Assembly (NCBI GenBank): GCA_963726125.1
Contig: CAVSBG010000012.1
Span: 62,001-126,000, forward strand
DNA length: 64,000 nucleotides
Source: JAMXLO01 sp963726125
GTDB lineage: Bacteria; Pseudomonadota; Alphaproteobacteria; Acetobacterales; Acetobacteraceae
Direction: 5' to 3'
Every line of letters starts with the position of its first letter. Position 1 is the stretch's first letter. A program made the translations under genes and the position numbers. Positions 36,623-45,979 of the stretch are shown piece by piece. Under the pieces are notes generated by a model. The model was not told the origin of the DNA, did not search any database, and saw only the letters and a list, made by a program, of their open reading frames with translations.

Positions 36623-36934
36623 ATGACTGCACCCAACTTCGACGACCAGACCCGCACCGAACTGGAAGCCGCCGCGTTCCGTCGCCTGGTCGAGCATCTG
36701 CGCGAGCGCACCGACGTGCAGAACATCGACATGATGAATCTGGCCGGCTTCTGCCGCAACTGCCTGAGCCGCTGGTATCGCGAGAGCGCCGAAGCCAAGG
36801 GCATCGGCCTGGCAGATCCGGACGCGCGCGAGATCGTCTACGGCATGCCCTACAAGGAGTGGCAGGCGAAATATCAGAAGGAAGCCAGCGCCGACCAGAA
36901 AGCCGCCTTCACGAAAGCCAATCCTGGTCATTGA
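36623..36934 (+). CDS. DUF1244 domain-containing protein
   Basis: 103 residues, ATG 36623 with a perfect AGGAGGT at 36611-36617. The conserved core is FRRLVEHLRERTDVQNIDMM, NLAGFCRNCLSRWYRESA (two Cys, FCRNCL) and YGMPYKEWQAKYQKEA. This is a widespread small proteobacterial family of unknown function. It precedes gapR on the same strand by 54 bases. Confidence 0.9.
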   Translation: MTAPNFDDQTRTELEAAAFRRLVEHLRERTDVQNIDMMNLAGFCRNCLSRWYRESAEAKGIGLADPDAREIVYGMPYKEWQAKYQKEASADQKAAFTKANPGH

Positions 36935-36988
36935 CCGCGGGGGACGCGGCGGCTATCCCCGCCCGCCTTGCCGGCTCGGAGGGGAACG

Positions 36989-37258
36989 ATGGCGTTGCAC
37001 GCGGTGGAGAAGCCCGAAACCAAGGCCGGCGGCATCGCAGCTGATCGGCTGCGCAGCCTGGTCGATCGCATCGAACGGCTGGAGGAAGAGCGCAAGGCGC
37101 TCGGTGGCGACATCCGCGATATCTATGCCGAGGCGAAGTCGGCCGGCTTCGACGTAAAGGTGCTGCGGCAGCTTATTCGGATCCGCAAGCAGGAACCCGC
37201 CGATGTCGAGGAGCAGGAGACGCTGCTCGACGTTTACCGCCGCGCGCTGGGGATGTGA
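36989..37258 (+). CDS. gapR: GapR family (DUF2312) nucleoid-associated protein
   Basis: 89 residues from ATG 36989 with GGAGGGG 6 bases upstream. The family core is LRSLVDRIERLEEERKALGG, DIRDIYAEAKSAGFDVKVLR and QLIRIRKQ, a long antiparallel coiled-coil. In Caulobacter GapR encircles overtwisted AT-rich DNA ahead of forks and RNA polymerase and stimulates topoisomerases. The protein ends VYRRALGM as is usual. Confidence 0.92.
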   Translation: MALHAVEKPETKAGGIAADRLRSLVDRIERLEEERKALGGDIRDIYAEAKSAGFDVKVLRQLIRIRKQEPADVEEQETLLDVYRRALGM

Positions 37259-37591
37259 GGGCATAGTCAGGACGACTGGAAATCCACGCGCATGCCGGCG
37301 GTCCCTGAGCCTGCCACCGGGCTTGACCCGATGGTTACTCCTGTGCCCAAGCAAGCAGGAAAGTAAGCAAGCAATTTCAACCACAGATGCACACTGATAC
37401 ACACTGATAGACCGAGCGGCGTCAAATTCCGTGAGCAATACGCTCGATCTCAAGGCGGCGCGAAGCTGGACAGGTCTATCATAAGCTGCGGTGTGCATAT
37501 CTCGGGGGCGTTTCGATACGCGATGCGGCGGGACTGTGTTCCGTTGCGTGGTCCTGCCGGGAAAACACGGTGACCTTCAAGTCTCTGCAAG
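37259..37591. other. junction region at the edge of the AT-richer island
   Basis: No gene. Bases 37380-37412 contain CCACAGATGCACACTGATAC and a second ACACTGATAG, a diverged relative of the CACAGAG element. Base composition drops sharply from about 37560 onward, marking the island edge. Confidence 0.45.
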
Positions 37592-38515
37592 TCAGGTGTC
37601 GAATTCGCTGTCAGGCAGGTTCTCTACCAAACGCTGTAGCTCTCCAGTTTTATACCGCTGGCCGACGCCTTTCAGGCTCAGATCCGCTGCATTTAGTAGT
37701 GATAATCTATCTTCCTTGCGCCAATGCTTCCAATAGACGCGTGCCATTAACTGCGCCGTTATAACACTCCGCAGAAGCTTTGATTTAGGCGCCCTTTTTA
37801 TCGATGTATTCAGTCCTTTTTTCCCCTTTTGGACATCGATATCCGAGAGCCAAAGATTACGAAGAAGCTCTTCCATATCACCTTGAACGGGTGTGTTAAT
37901 GATGCTTTCCGCAAGCACTATATCCCGCGCCTCTTCACAAAGGTAACTCACCGTTCCCAAGAATGGCTGCATAGCAAATACGAGTTCCATTAGATCTACG
38001 ATAGATTTTAATATGGACTTTGCACTCTCGATTGATAATGTCGAGTCGGATTTCGCAATATTGCTGATTATCTCCTCGTTAGACAACACGTCTCTCTTGA
38101 TGTTTATAAAATCTACGGCAAGATGAGCCTAAGTCCAGCGCTCGATAATCAGAAGAGAAATCTTGACGACCTTCCTAATTAGAACACGCTTGACGTTAGC
38201 TTCCAACCTCTCAGCGCCCGATCCTAGAAGATTAACAGCAGCAGCCCAGACTGTCTCCGTTTCAATTCCTACGTTTGGTATCCCACCACCCGTAGTTCTA
38301 GCGGCCGATGTGTGACTGACCATGCTTTCTCTGACGCGATCACTTGTATCCAGCAGCTTCTGCTTTTCCTTTGCCTGGTTCCGGTCATTCTGCACATCCT
38401 CCTCAGCCTGCCGAATCCGGTTCTGCATCGATTGCAGACGATCTCGACGATCCATAAAGGCCAACGAAATCTTCGGGTCAGCCAAAACCGAAGGGGAAGC
38501 GCCATTGCTCGTCAT
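37592..38515 (-). pseudogene. second gene of the PNP/STAND-like operon: helical partner protein interrupted by an amber codon
   Basis: One continuous frame of about 307 codons from ATG 38515 to the stop at 37592, broken by a single TAG at 38129-38131 (IIERWT, stop, AHLAVDFINIKRD). Coding character is unchanged on both sides, so I treat it as one gene. The first third is a coiled-coil-like helix (DRRDRLQSMQNRIRQAEEDV); the rest is helical and soluble, with no family I recognise. Its ATG overlaps the stop of the preceding gene (ATGA), so the two proteins were made together. It could be a regulator, antitoxin-like partner or target-recognition subunit. A single-base change would restore the reading frame. 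Confidence 0.6.
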
Positions 38516-40683
38516 CTTGTCAGATATCGATCCAAGTCCTTCAAAATTCTCTGAACGATCTCGGGAGCCGCGCCCATCTCGGCGTATATCGCAAAGGTAC
38601 GGAAATCGAATGGCGGCGATGAAAATGAAAAATAGGTGCCAGCTTCGGACGGATTCTCGGTTAGCCTCTTAGCCAACAAGGACAATTCCATGAACGGAAG
38701 TGTAAATCTCACCGACCCGTCCTCCACATGGAGGATACGCTGCTCGATAAAAGTTGCGACAAAGCGCGCCGGTGATATGCGGAAGTCGAATTTCTGGGCA
38801 AAGGTCTCCGCGTAGTTCGTCAATCCGGCTTCCGTAAATGATTGCTTCTTAACTCTCATCAGAAAGACAAACTCAGCAAGAAATTTCTCGCGTGTTGTCC
38901 GGCTCAGCGCGATCGGTTCCTTGTCCTCTGCCACTACGAAGCTAAGATATCCGGCTACCGCCAGCTCAATAAGCTCAGCTCGTCGGTTAGCCTGGAGGAC
39001 GCCGTGAGCGTGTTCCGAGGTATTCCAGCGAAGTAGGACGGGTGCGCAGGTAGCGCGAATTTGTGAAAGGTCTCCCGCAATCTAACTGCAACTACTTCCG
39101 ATGCCGAAGCTGACATTTCGAAATTCTTCTGGACAAATGCCGCAATTTCCATAAACGAAACGTCACAGAGGCGAGCCATACAAGACGATACGTTCCGTGT
39201 AAACTGGGTATGAAGCAATATGTTTTCCTTACTCCTGTAACTATGATAAATCGGCATCAGGCCAGGCATCAATCTGCTCTCTCAGAAAGGTTACGCGGGT
39301 CGGCAACTCAAAGCTAAAACCGTCAATGATAAACACGTGCGCAAATTCGGGCGTAGCCGACAGTTTCAGAATGTCCTCATCTACCAGTTGTGCAATCCCG
39401 AACCGTGGTCGCTGCAAGTTCCTCGCTTCAACTACGCTCGGGACTAACTGTTTTTCCCCAAGTTGTGCAGAAAGAAGGTCGCTAGCTATAATCCACGACA
39501 GGCTAAGATCAGGATATTCGCGAGGTACATGTAGCATTATGATGCGCGCATCCCGCAAGGCATCGCGGACCTCTATTGGCTGGCCGTCGCGCGGCCGTGG
39601 CGCTCCTGATCGCATATCGACAGTGCGAATTCGTGGAACCGGAAGACGATATCCCTTGAAATGGAGAGAATAGGCTGGAGCTAAGTCTCGCAGCTTCGAG
39701 GCAAAGTCCTCGCCACGTTTGATTAGGAGTTGAGATGCTGCATCTGGCGAACCCGACTTGATTAGCGGTAGCTGCGATGCATCGCTAGCTCGCCGTACGC
39801 TGAGTTGATCCAGATAGCTGAGCATTGCTGGAGACTGTAATTGGCGCGCCATAAATGATGTGGCGTTCGCGGCCGCGACCTTTCTTGCCCTATTTCCGGT
39901 CTCTCGCTCAAATCTGCTTTTGTCGCCCCCAGCATAGTCAGAAATACCGCGGAAGGTAATCGCCGGCAAATCGTGCTGCTGAGCAACAGAAAATAGTCCT
40001 CCAAACTCCGTTTCTATCGCAAGAGCCTTTCGGTCGATCGATAGGATTTTTGCGTTGTATTCAGGACTTCCAGAAACAAGACCACATACAATCACGCCCT
40101 CCCATACGTGAGGCGCACCGATCGTCTCTTTCCCATGTCTGCCGGTGAACTCACCGGGTATCACGCTCTTGCCGAAGGCCTCTCGCTCATGAACCCAACT
40201 CAAAAAGTCCGATTTCGTAACGGGGCTAATGCGATCCAAGGCTATGGGTATAGTGAGCTCACGGGGAGAACTGTAGTATGTTGGCGATAGGGTAATGTGC
40301 TGCTTTACGGACGACTTTGAGGGTGTTTCTGCAATCTTAGCGTTGTCCAACACATCCAGCACGCTGCTGGAGTAACATACATCTCCGATTGAAAGATCAG
40401 ATGACAGAGCGCCAGCTATGCCAATGCAAATAAGAATACCGCAATCGAAGTCGTTCAAACTCTCATTAAGAGCCTCCTGGCATGCCGTCCGTCCCATCAT
40501 AGACTGTTTAATAAGCAGGAATTTGGCCTTGTGGTCCGGCAACGATATAACAAACCGTATGTGCTTATTTGTGCTTAGGTTCTCCTCAAAATGGACGTGA
40601 TCCATGACCGTTTGGAATTCCTCTTCCAACGGCACGACAATAAGTGCATTGAAATACCGCTTTTGCTTTTCACCGTCTGGCAT
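38512..40683 (-). pseudogene. nucleoside phosphorylase-domain protein fused to a STAND-like region; two frame breaks
   Basis: Reconstructed protein of about 725 residues, start MPDGEKQ at 40683. Residues about 8-270 are a PNP/MTAN-type domain: FNALIVVPLEEEF, GILICIGIAGALSSDLSIGD, AIETEFGGLFSVA and ITFRGISDYAGGDKS (acidic catalytic Asp in ISD). Next comes a region with a Walker-B-like VFIIDG but no Walker A. The first frame break is at about 39241-39262; restoring two bases gives ADFIIVTRSKENIL, a typical STAND sensor strand. It continues FALPAHPSYFAGIPRNTL, breaks again near 38993, then ANRRAELIELAVAGYLSFVV and a helical C-terminus VRFTLPFMELSLLAKRL. PNP domains in Detocs and related immune proteins degrade ATP or nucleosides; the same role is inferred here. 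Confidence 0.65.
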
Positions 40684-40729
40684 GTTGCTAACCTTGAGAT
40701 TGTACCGCCGTGCATGTTGTAGCTGCGGG

Positions 40730-40965
40730 CTATCTCCCCACACCTACTCGCCGCGCTTTATCACGCCAAGCCGTTAAGCCAGTCACCATCAGTACATCGC
40801 CGGGGGCGCGGTGGTCGAACACGTGGCGGAACTGGCGGCGGTCGGTCTTGGTTCCGCTTTCCACATCGCGAAATCCTATCTGGCAGCAGGCATGCGTGAA
40901 CCGGCGCACCTGATCGTTGAAGCTTTGACCGTTGGTCGAGACTTCGGATGTGGCCGTATTTCATG
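40730..40965 (-). pseudogene. decayed serine recombinase (resolvase/invertase) N-terminal fragment
   Basis: One frame reads MKYGHIRSLDQ (compare the usual YGYxRVSTxDQ with catalytic Ser). After a frame change it continues QVRRFTHACCQIGFRDVESG, TKTDRRQFRHVF and RAPGDVLMVTGL, the ordered core of the resolvase catalytic domain. The usual DRLARS that follows is lost (LTAWR, then stop at 40730). It lies immediately upstream of the PNP gene, in the same orientation, at the edge of the AT-richer island. Confidence 0.6.
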
Positions 40966-41310
40966 CCCCGATACTGCAACAGAACCATGCAACGGGAAAG
41001 TGGCTAGCTTTCAGTGGGCCTAGAATTGTTACGTGGGGCTAATTTCTGAAACAGGATGGCAGCAGAAGCGATGCCGCAGATAACTGCTGACACCTGCGGC
41101 GCTATCGCGCTGTCAAAATGTGGCCGCATGCGCGGGCGGGTGCTCGCTTGGCGCGTTGCCATCAAGGTGCATCTGTGGTCGAAAACCCTTGCGCTGCTCC
41201 ACGCTCCCACGACCTGAACCCACCACGCCAAACATTCGTCATACTAACCATTGAAATCACCATATCTAACACACACCTCCAACGTCAGCAACCTTGGAGG
41301 CCCCCCGGCA
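40966..41310. other. intergenic region beyond the island
   Basis: No supported gene. GC content rises again toward 41.1 kb. Nothing else can be identified. Confidence 0.35.
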
Positions 41311-41934
41311 ATGCCCCTATACCCGATCCCGAACGTCCCAGACTCCCTCGCCCGCCAGATCTACGCCGACCTCCTCACCTACCTCCCGCTGCCCGCCGAC
41401 GACACACCGGAGGCCCGCCTCAATCGCGACAGCCGCGCCATGGCCGCCATCGCCGCCCTCATCCCGGAAAACGCCGCGGAGGCCGAAATCGCCATCACCG
41501 CCATCGCCACCGACTTCCACGCCAAGCACACCCTCGCCGCCGCCTCCAGGCCCAACCTCACCATCGATGCCCTGAAGAACCTCCTCGGCATGACCGCCAG
41601 CATGTCGCGCCAGTCGCAGAACGCGCTTCGCACCCTCCGCCTGATGCAGGCCGAACGCCGCAAGCTGGAGAACGCCCTCTACCCCGCCGCGATGGAGCGA
41701 TCCGGGCACTGGTTCAAGGACGCCTCCTTGATGGTGGCCGGACCCTCGCCGGTCGCGATTCCCCCACCAACCGAGCCAACCGGCGACCTCCCCAGGCGCG
41801 CCCTGGAACGGATGGACGCAGCCGAGCAGTTCGCCGCCCGCCATCCCAGCCAGGCCGCCGCCATCCGAGCCCACGGCGGCGTACCCCCAACTGCGACTTC
41901 ACCCCGCCCGACCCGAAGCTCGTCGCCTTCATAG
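41311..41934 (+). CDS. hypothetical protein, probable 3' frameshift
   Basis: 207 residues from ATG 41311, with TTGGAGG upstream; an earlier in-frame ATG (41251) has no ribosome site. Helical and Ala-rich: SLARQIYADLLTYLPL, NRDSRAMAAIAALIPE, ALRTLRLMQAERRKLENAL. Family not recognised; it resembles small Acetobacteraceae proteins with HTH-independent helical folds. Near 41885 the coding pattern moves to another frame (NCDFTPPDPKLVAFIVASKS) and would run to 42110 through the GC repeat at 41996. The native C-terminus is therefore uncertain. Confidence 0.55.
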   Translation: MPLYPIPNVPDSLARQIYADLLTYLPLPADDTPEARLNRDSRAMAAIAALIPENAAEAEIAITAIATDFHAKHTLAAASRPNLTIDALKNLLGMTASMSRQSQNALRTLRLMQAERRKLENALYPAAMERSGHWFKDASLMVAGPSPVAIPPPTEPTGDLPRRALERMDAAEQFAARHPSQAAAIRAHGGVPPTATSPRPTRSSSPS

Positions 41935-41995
41935 TCGCCAGCAAGAGCCCGCTCCTCCAAGAACTGGACCAGCCGCAAGCCGATGGAAGCCCAGT

Positions 41996-42034
41996 TCTCC
42001 CCCTCCCCTTGCGGGAGGGGGCAGGGGGAGGGGG
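41996..42034. repeat. interspersed C-rich/G-rich palindrome, copy 2
   Basis: CCCCCTCCCCTTGCGGGAGG followed by GGGCAGGGGGAGGGGG, nearly identical to 24421-24458. It lies in what seems to be the 3' end of the hypothetical gene. Confidence 0.75.
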
Positions 42035-42246
42035 CGCCGCCAACCCACCCAACGCGAATCCCACCGCCAGCAACTCTATCTCACCGACCAGATCATTGAG
42101 ACGCGCATGACACAGCCCGCCCAAACATAAGCTGACGCCCAGAACCGCGCCCGCGCCCGCCCGTCCCAACATCCATCGGGCACCATTGGACTCGACCCTC
42201 CCGCAAGCTTGCGGCACCCTCACCGCAAAGGGCTGGAGCGTATCCA

Positions 42247-43275
42247 ATGCAATTCGGCGTATTCGACCACATGGATCGCAGCGCAGTCCCGCTCGATCGT
42301 TTCTACACCGACCGCCTGCGCCTGATGGAGGAGTACGATCGCTGCGGCTTCTACGGCTACCACGTCGCCGAGCACCACGCGACGCCGCTGGGCGTAGCGC
42401 CGTCGCCAGGCGTATGGCTCGCCGCGGTGGCGGCACACACAAAGCAATTGCGGTTCGGCCCACTGGTCTACCTCCTCCCGCTATATCACCCCCTGAAGTT
42501 GCTGGAAGAGATCTGCATGCTCGACCAGATGAGCGGCGGCCGGATGATGCTGGGCGTCGGCCGAGGCATCTCACCGATCGAACTACGATATTACGGCATC
42601 GATCCAGACACCGCGCCGTCCATGTATGCCGAGGCGCTAGAAGTGATCCTCCGAGGCATGACCTGCAAGGAACTGACCTTCCAGGGCGCCCACTACAACT
42701 ACGACAAAGTGCCGATGGAACTAACGCCCTTCCAACGCCCGCACCCCCCGCTGTGGTACGGAATAGGCCGCCCGGACGCCGTACCCTGGGCCGCGCGCAA
42801 CCGAGTGAACGTCGTCGGCAATCTCGGCGGCCCAGGCATGCGCGCCATCACCGATCGCTACCGAGCGGAGTGGGCCGCACTCGACAATCCGCCGCACGAC
42901 CTCCCATTAATGGGCGTCGGTCGGCACATCGTAATCGCCGAGACCCGCAAGGAAGCGCTGGAGATCGCCAAACGAGGCTACCACAAATGGCGCGAGAGCT
43001 TCCTGGTGCTATGGCACAAGCACAACATGCTCCCCAGCCCGCATGCCATCTTCCCCGAGCAATTCGAGCAAGCCGAAGCCCAAGGCCGCGCCGTCGCCGG
43101 CACCGCCGACCACGTCCGCGCCTTCGTGCAGAACACCATCGACGAAGGCGGTCTGAACTACCTGCTATGCCGCTTCGCATTCGGCGACATCACCCGCGAC
43201 GAGGCCCTCCAATCCGCGCAACTCTTCACCCGCCACGTCATGCCGGCAATCACAGACGCCCGGGAGCCAGCCTGA
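42247..43275 (+). CDS. LLM class flavin-dependent oxidoreductase (luciferase-like)
   Basis: 342 residues. A TIM-barrel monooxygenase pattern: MQFGVFDHMDR, FYGYHVAEHHATPLGVAPSP, LRFGPLVYLLPLYHPLKLLE, MLGVGRGISPIEL. It would use FMNH2 (from a partner reductase) or F420 to oxidise a small organic molecule. Its TGA overlaps the next gene's ATG (TGATG), so it is co-expressed with an MBL-fold hydrolase. The pair suggests sequential oxygenation and hydrolysis. Confidence 0.9.
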   Translation: MQFGVFDHMDRSAVPLDRFYTDRLRLMEEYDRCGFYGYHVAEHHATPLGVAPSPGVWLAAVAAHTKQLRFGPLVYLLPLYHPLKLLEEICMLDQMSGGRMMLGVGRGISPIELRYYGIDPDTAPSMYAEALEVILRGMTCKELTFQGAHYNYDKVPMELTPFQRPHPPLWYGIGRPDAVPWAARNRVNVVGNLGGPGMRAITDRYRAEWAALDNPPHDLPLMGVGRHIVIAETRKEALEIAKRGYHKWRESFLVLWHKHNMLPSPHAIFPEQFEQAEAQGRAVAGTADHVRAFVQNTIDEGGLNYLLCRFAFGDITRDEALQSAQLFTRHVMPAITDAREPA

Positions 43276-44069
43276 TGCAGCCGGAATACGAAGTATTCGC
43301 CCTCCGCTACGGCACCCGCGAGGCACGCCGCCACGAGCACTTCATAGGCGGCGACCCCCATGATGGCCCGATGCCGATGGACTACTTCGTCTGGCTCGCC
43401 AAGAACGCCGACCGAGCGGTAGTGATCGACATAGGCTTCACCGCAGAGAGCGGCGGCAAGCGAGGCCGCACCCTATTACGAGACCCCATCGACTCCCTAA
43501 CGCTGCTAGGCGTATCAGCCGCAGATGTGCAAGACGTCATCCTGACCCACATGCACTACGACCACGTCGGCAACTTCCACAAATTCCCAATCGCCCGCTT
43601 CCATCTCCAAGAACCCGAGATGCACTACGCCGTCGGTCGTCACATGCGTCACCGGCAACTGGCAAAAAGCTTCGAACCGGATGACGTATGCGGCGTAGTG
43701 CGCCTGAACTTCGACGGCCGCGTAATCTACCAGGACGGCCCAGCAGAGATCGTGCCCGGGATTTCCGTAGTCCCGACCGGCGGTCACTCTGCGGGTCTCC
43801 AGTTCGTGAAGGTCAACACACGCCGAGGCATCGTGGTGCTGGCCTCCGACGTCACGCACTTCTACGAGAACATGGAAACTGCCCGCCCGTTCACAACAGC
43901 GTTCCACGTCGGCGACATGCTGGAAGCATTCGACACGCTACGGCAGCACGCTCCCACGCCGCAGCACATCGTCCCCGGCCACGATCCCGAGGTAATGCGC
44001 CGCTATCCGCCGCCCAGGCCGGACCTGGAGGGGATCGCCGTCCGCCTGGACGTCGCCCCAAACGCCTGA
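43275..44069 (+). CDS. MBL-fold metallohydrolase, N-acyl homoserine lactonase-like
   Basis: 264 residues. The zinc-site motif is THMHYDHVGN (His92, His94, Asp96, His97), with further metal ligands in GGHSAGLQ, VLASDVTHFYEN and VPGHDPEVMRRY. This layout matches AiiA/AttM-type lactonases and related esterases. The neighbour oxidoreductase may make its lactone or ester substrate, for example by Baeyer-Villiger-type oxidation. Quorum quenching is possible but not shown. Confidence 0.88.
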   Translation: MQPEYEVFALRYGTREARRHEHFIGGDPHDGPMPMDYFVWLAKNADRAVVIDIGFTAESGGKRGRTLLRDPIDSLTLLGVSAADVQDVILTHMHYDHVGNFHKFPIARFHLQEPEMHYAVGRHMRHRQLAKSFEPDDVCGVVRLNFDGRVIYQDGPAEIVPGISVVPTGGHSAGLQFVKVNTRRGIVVLASDVTHFYENMETARPFTTAFHVGDMLEAFDTLRQHAPTPQHIVPGHDPEVMRRYPPPRPDLEGIAVRLDVAPNA

Positions 44070-44176
44070 CCCTGCGCGGACACGAGTGCGCGACGGGAAG
44101 GAAACATTCCGGCGAGCGGGGTGTTGCCGAGGTGGGATGATCCCCAAGTCTGATTCATCAACGCAAGGAGCCCATC

Positions 44177-44485
44177 ATGCAAACCTCGCATTTCAAGGCG
44201 CTACGACGCCGTTTTCTTCCGTTGGCGGTGCTCGCGACGGCGGCGGTCGGACTGGGCGGATGCGTCGCCACCACGCCCGCGCCGGCTTATTATGGCTACA
44301 ATGCACCCGCCTATGGCTACAGCTCGCCAGCTTATGTCTACAGCACACCGGCACCGCAGCCGTACTACAACAACGGTTCAACGGTCACTTACTCGAACGG
44401 CGCCGTCGCCCCGGCGACCTACCCGCTGTACTCGCCGTACTTCCACGGTGCCGACACGGTGCAAAGCGGCAATGGCCACGGATAA
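44177..44485 (+). CDS. small Tyr/Pro/Ala-rich lipoprotein
   Basis: 102 residues with AAGGAG 6 bases before the ATG. Signal sequence with lipobox LGGC (Cys29), then a low-complexity stretch of APAYYGYNAPAYGYSSPAY type and a C-terminal SPYFHGADTVQSGNG. No enzyme motif. Probably a membrane-anchored envelope protein. A strong hairpin follows 35 bases after its stop. Confidence 0.75.
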   Translation: MQTSHFKALRRRFLPLAVLATAAVGLGGCVATTPAPAYYGYNAPAYGYSSPAYVYSTPAPQPYYNNGSTVTYSNGAVAPATYPLYSPYFHGADTVQSGNGHG

Positions 44486-44519
44486 CGCACGTCAGCGCTG
44501 CTACACAGCAACGCAGTCA

Positions 44520-44549
44520 CCATGCCGAGGCCAACCGACCTCGGCATGG
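44520..44549. terminator. bidirectional hairpin terminator between convergent genes
   Basis: CCATGCCGAGG and CCTCGGCATGG form a perfect 11-bp stem with an 8-base loop (44531-44538). It sits between the convergent lipoprotein and M20 genes. No long U-run follows on either side, so it may act with Rho. Confidence 0.75.
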
Positions 44550-44560
44550 CGACAAGCAGC

Positions 44561-45979
44561 CTAAGCCGACATCTGCACCGGCGGCTCCAGATCGTCAGGC
44601 AGCGGGCACACATAGGGATTGCGCCCGATGCGCGCCTCATGATCCGCCTTTGCGCGCGCAAGCAGCACCTCGTCGCGGATCACATCGATGGCGGTGCCTG
44701 ACATCACCTTCGCCACATGCACCAAACCCTTATGTGCCGCCGGCAACTTGCCCTGCGCGGTGAGCTGCCACGAGTGACCAGGTGTGCCGATGGCATAGGT
44801 CGCGCCACGAGCCTGCACAGTCGGAACCACCCAGCTAACATCCCCCACATCGGTCGATCCCATCATCGGCGCGCTCTTGGCATCCAGCGGAACGACCTGA
44901 TCGCACAACGACACGCCGTTCTGCACTGGAACGCCGACACGGCGGTACGCCGCCTCGATATCCTCATCGCTCAGCGTCGCCTGGAACTTCGCCGCGGCAG
45001 CGCGATCCGCATCGTCGAACGGCGGCGGCCCAAGCCGTTGCAGGTTGTCGTACATCGCCTTCTCCAGCGGAGTGTTCGCCAGCAAATTGGACACCGCGCT
45101 GACCACCTGCGACTCAACCCGAGTTTCGCTCATCAGAGCCGCGCCCTCGGCAACCTTGCGCACCCGCGCGATCAGCCGCGTCAGTTCCGGCAGTTCCCGC
45201 GCGCGGATCAGGTAGCGCACCTTCGCCCGCGCCTGCACCACGTTCGGCGCAATGCCGCCCGCATCCAACACCGCGTAGTGGATGCGAGCATCGCTCGGCA
45301 TGTGTTCGCGCATGTAGTTCACGCCGACGTTCATCAGCTCCACGGCGTCAAGCGCGCTGCGCCCCAAATGCGGCGCCGCGGCAGCATGTGACGCCCGCCC
45401 ATGGAATGTGAAGTCGATGCGAGTATTGGCGAGCGACATAGCCTCGGTCACCCCAGAGAACGCGGCGGGATGCCAGGAGATCGCCACGTCCACATCGCTG
45501 AACGCGCCGGCCCGCGCCATGAAGCCTTTCGCCGCGCCACCCTCTTCCGCCGGGCACCCATAATACCGCACCCGGCCCTTGATGCCATGTGCCGCGAGAT
45601 AGTCCTTCACCGCGGTCGCCGCGAGCATCGAGGCGGACCCCAGCAGATTATGCCCGCACCCATGCCCATACCCATCGCCCGCCATCGGCTTAGGTTCGGC
45701 GACGCCCGCTTCCTGGCTGAGCCCCGGCAACGCGTCGTATTCGCCAAGAATCGCGATCACCGGGCCGTCTTCGCCCGCCTCGCCCATCACCGCGGTCGGG
45801 ATGCCGGCGACATTCTTGGTGACGCGGAAGCCGTGCTGTTCTAACATCGCGGTGTGCTCGGCGCAGGAGCGGAACTCGCCGTAGCAGAGTTCAGGCATGC
45901 CCCAGACGCGGTCGCTGAGTGCCTCGAAGTCGGCTTTCTTAGCATCGACCAGGCGCCAGATTTCTTCGGTGTTCTGCAT
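44561..45979 (-). CDS. M20 family amidohydrolase, AbgB-like (p-aminobenzoyl-glutamate/aminoacylase type)
   Basis: 472 residues. Metal-binding landmarks are AILGEYDALPGLSQEAG, GDGYGHGCGHNLLGSA (Cys/His), GCPAEEGGAAKGFM, and ISWHPAAFSG; the dimerisation domain contains IDFTFHGRASHAAAAPHLGR. It hydrolyses an amide bond of an N-acyl or aminobenzoyl amino acid in the cytosol. The C-terminal MMGSTDVGDVSWVVPTVQAR is characteristic of AbgB-type members. No AbgA or transporter lies next to it. Confidence 0.9.
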   Translation of the reverse strand: MQNTEEIWRLVDAKKADFEALSDRVWGMPELCYGEFRSCAEHTAMLEQHGFRVTKNVAGIPTAVMGEAGEDGPVIAILGEYDALPGLSQEAGVAEPKPMAGDGYGHGCGHNLLGSASMLAATAVKDYLAAHGIKGRVRYYGCPAEEGGAAKGFMARAGAFSDVDVAISWHPAAFSGVTEAMSLANTRIDFTFHGRASHAAAAPHLGRSALDAVELMNVGVNYMREHMPSDARIHYAVLDAGGIAPNVVQARAKVRYLIRARELPELTRLIARVRKVAEGAALMSETRVESQVVSAVSNLLANTPLEKAMYDNLQRLGPPPFDDADRAAAAKFQATLSDEDIEAAYRRVGVPVQNGVSLCDQVVPLDAKSAPMMGSTDVGDVSWVVPTVQARGATYAIGTPGHSWQLTAQGKLPAAHKGLVHVAKVMSGTAIDVIRDEVLLARAKADHEARIGRNPYVCPLPDDLEPPVQMSA

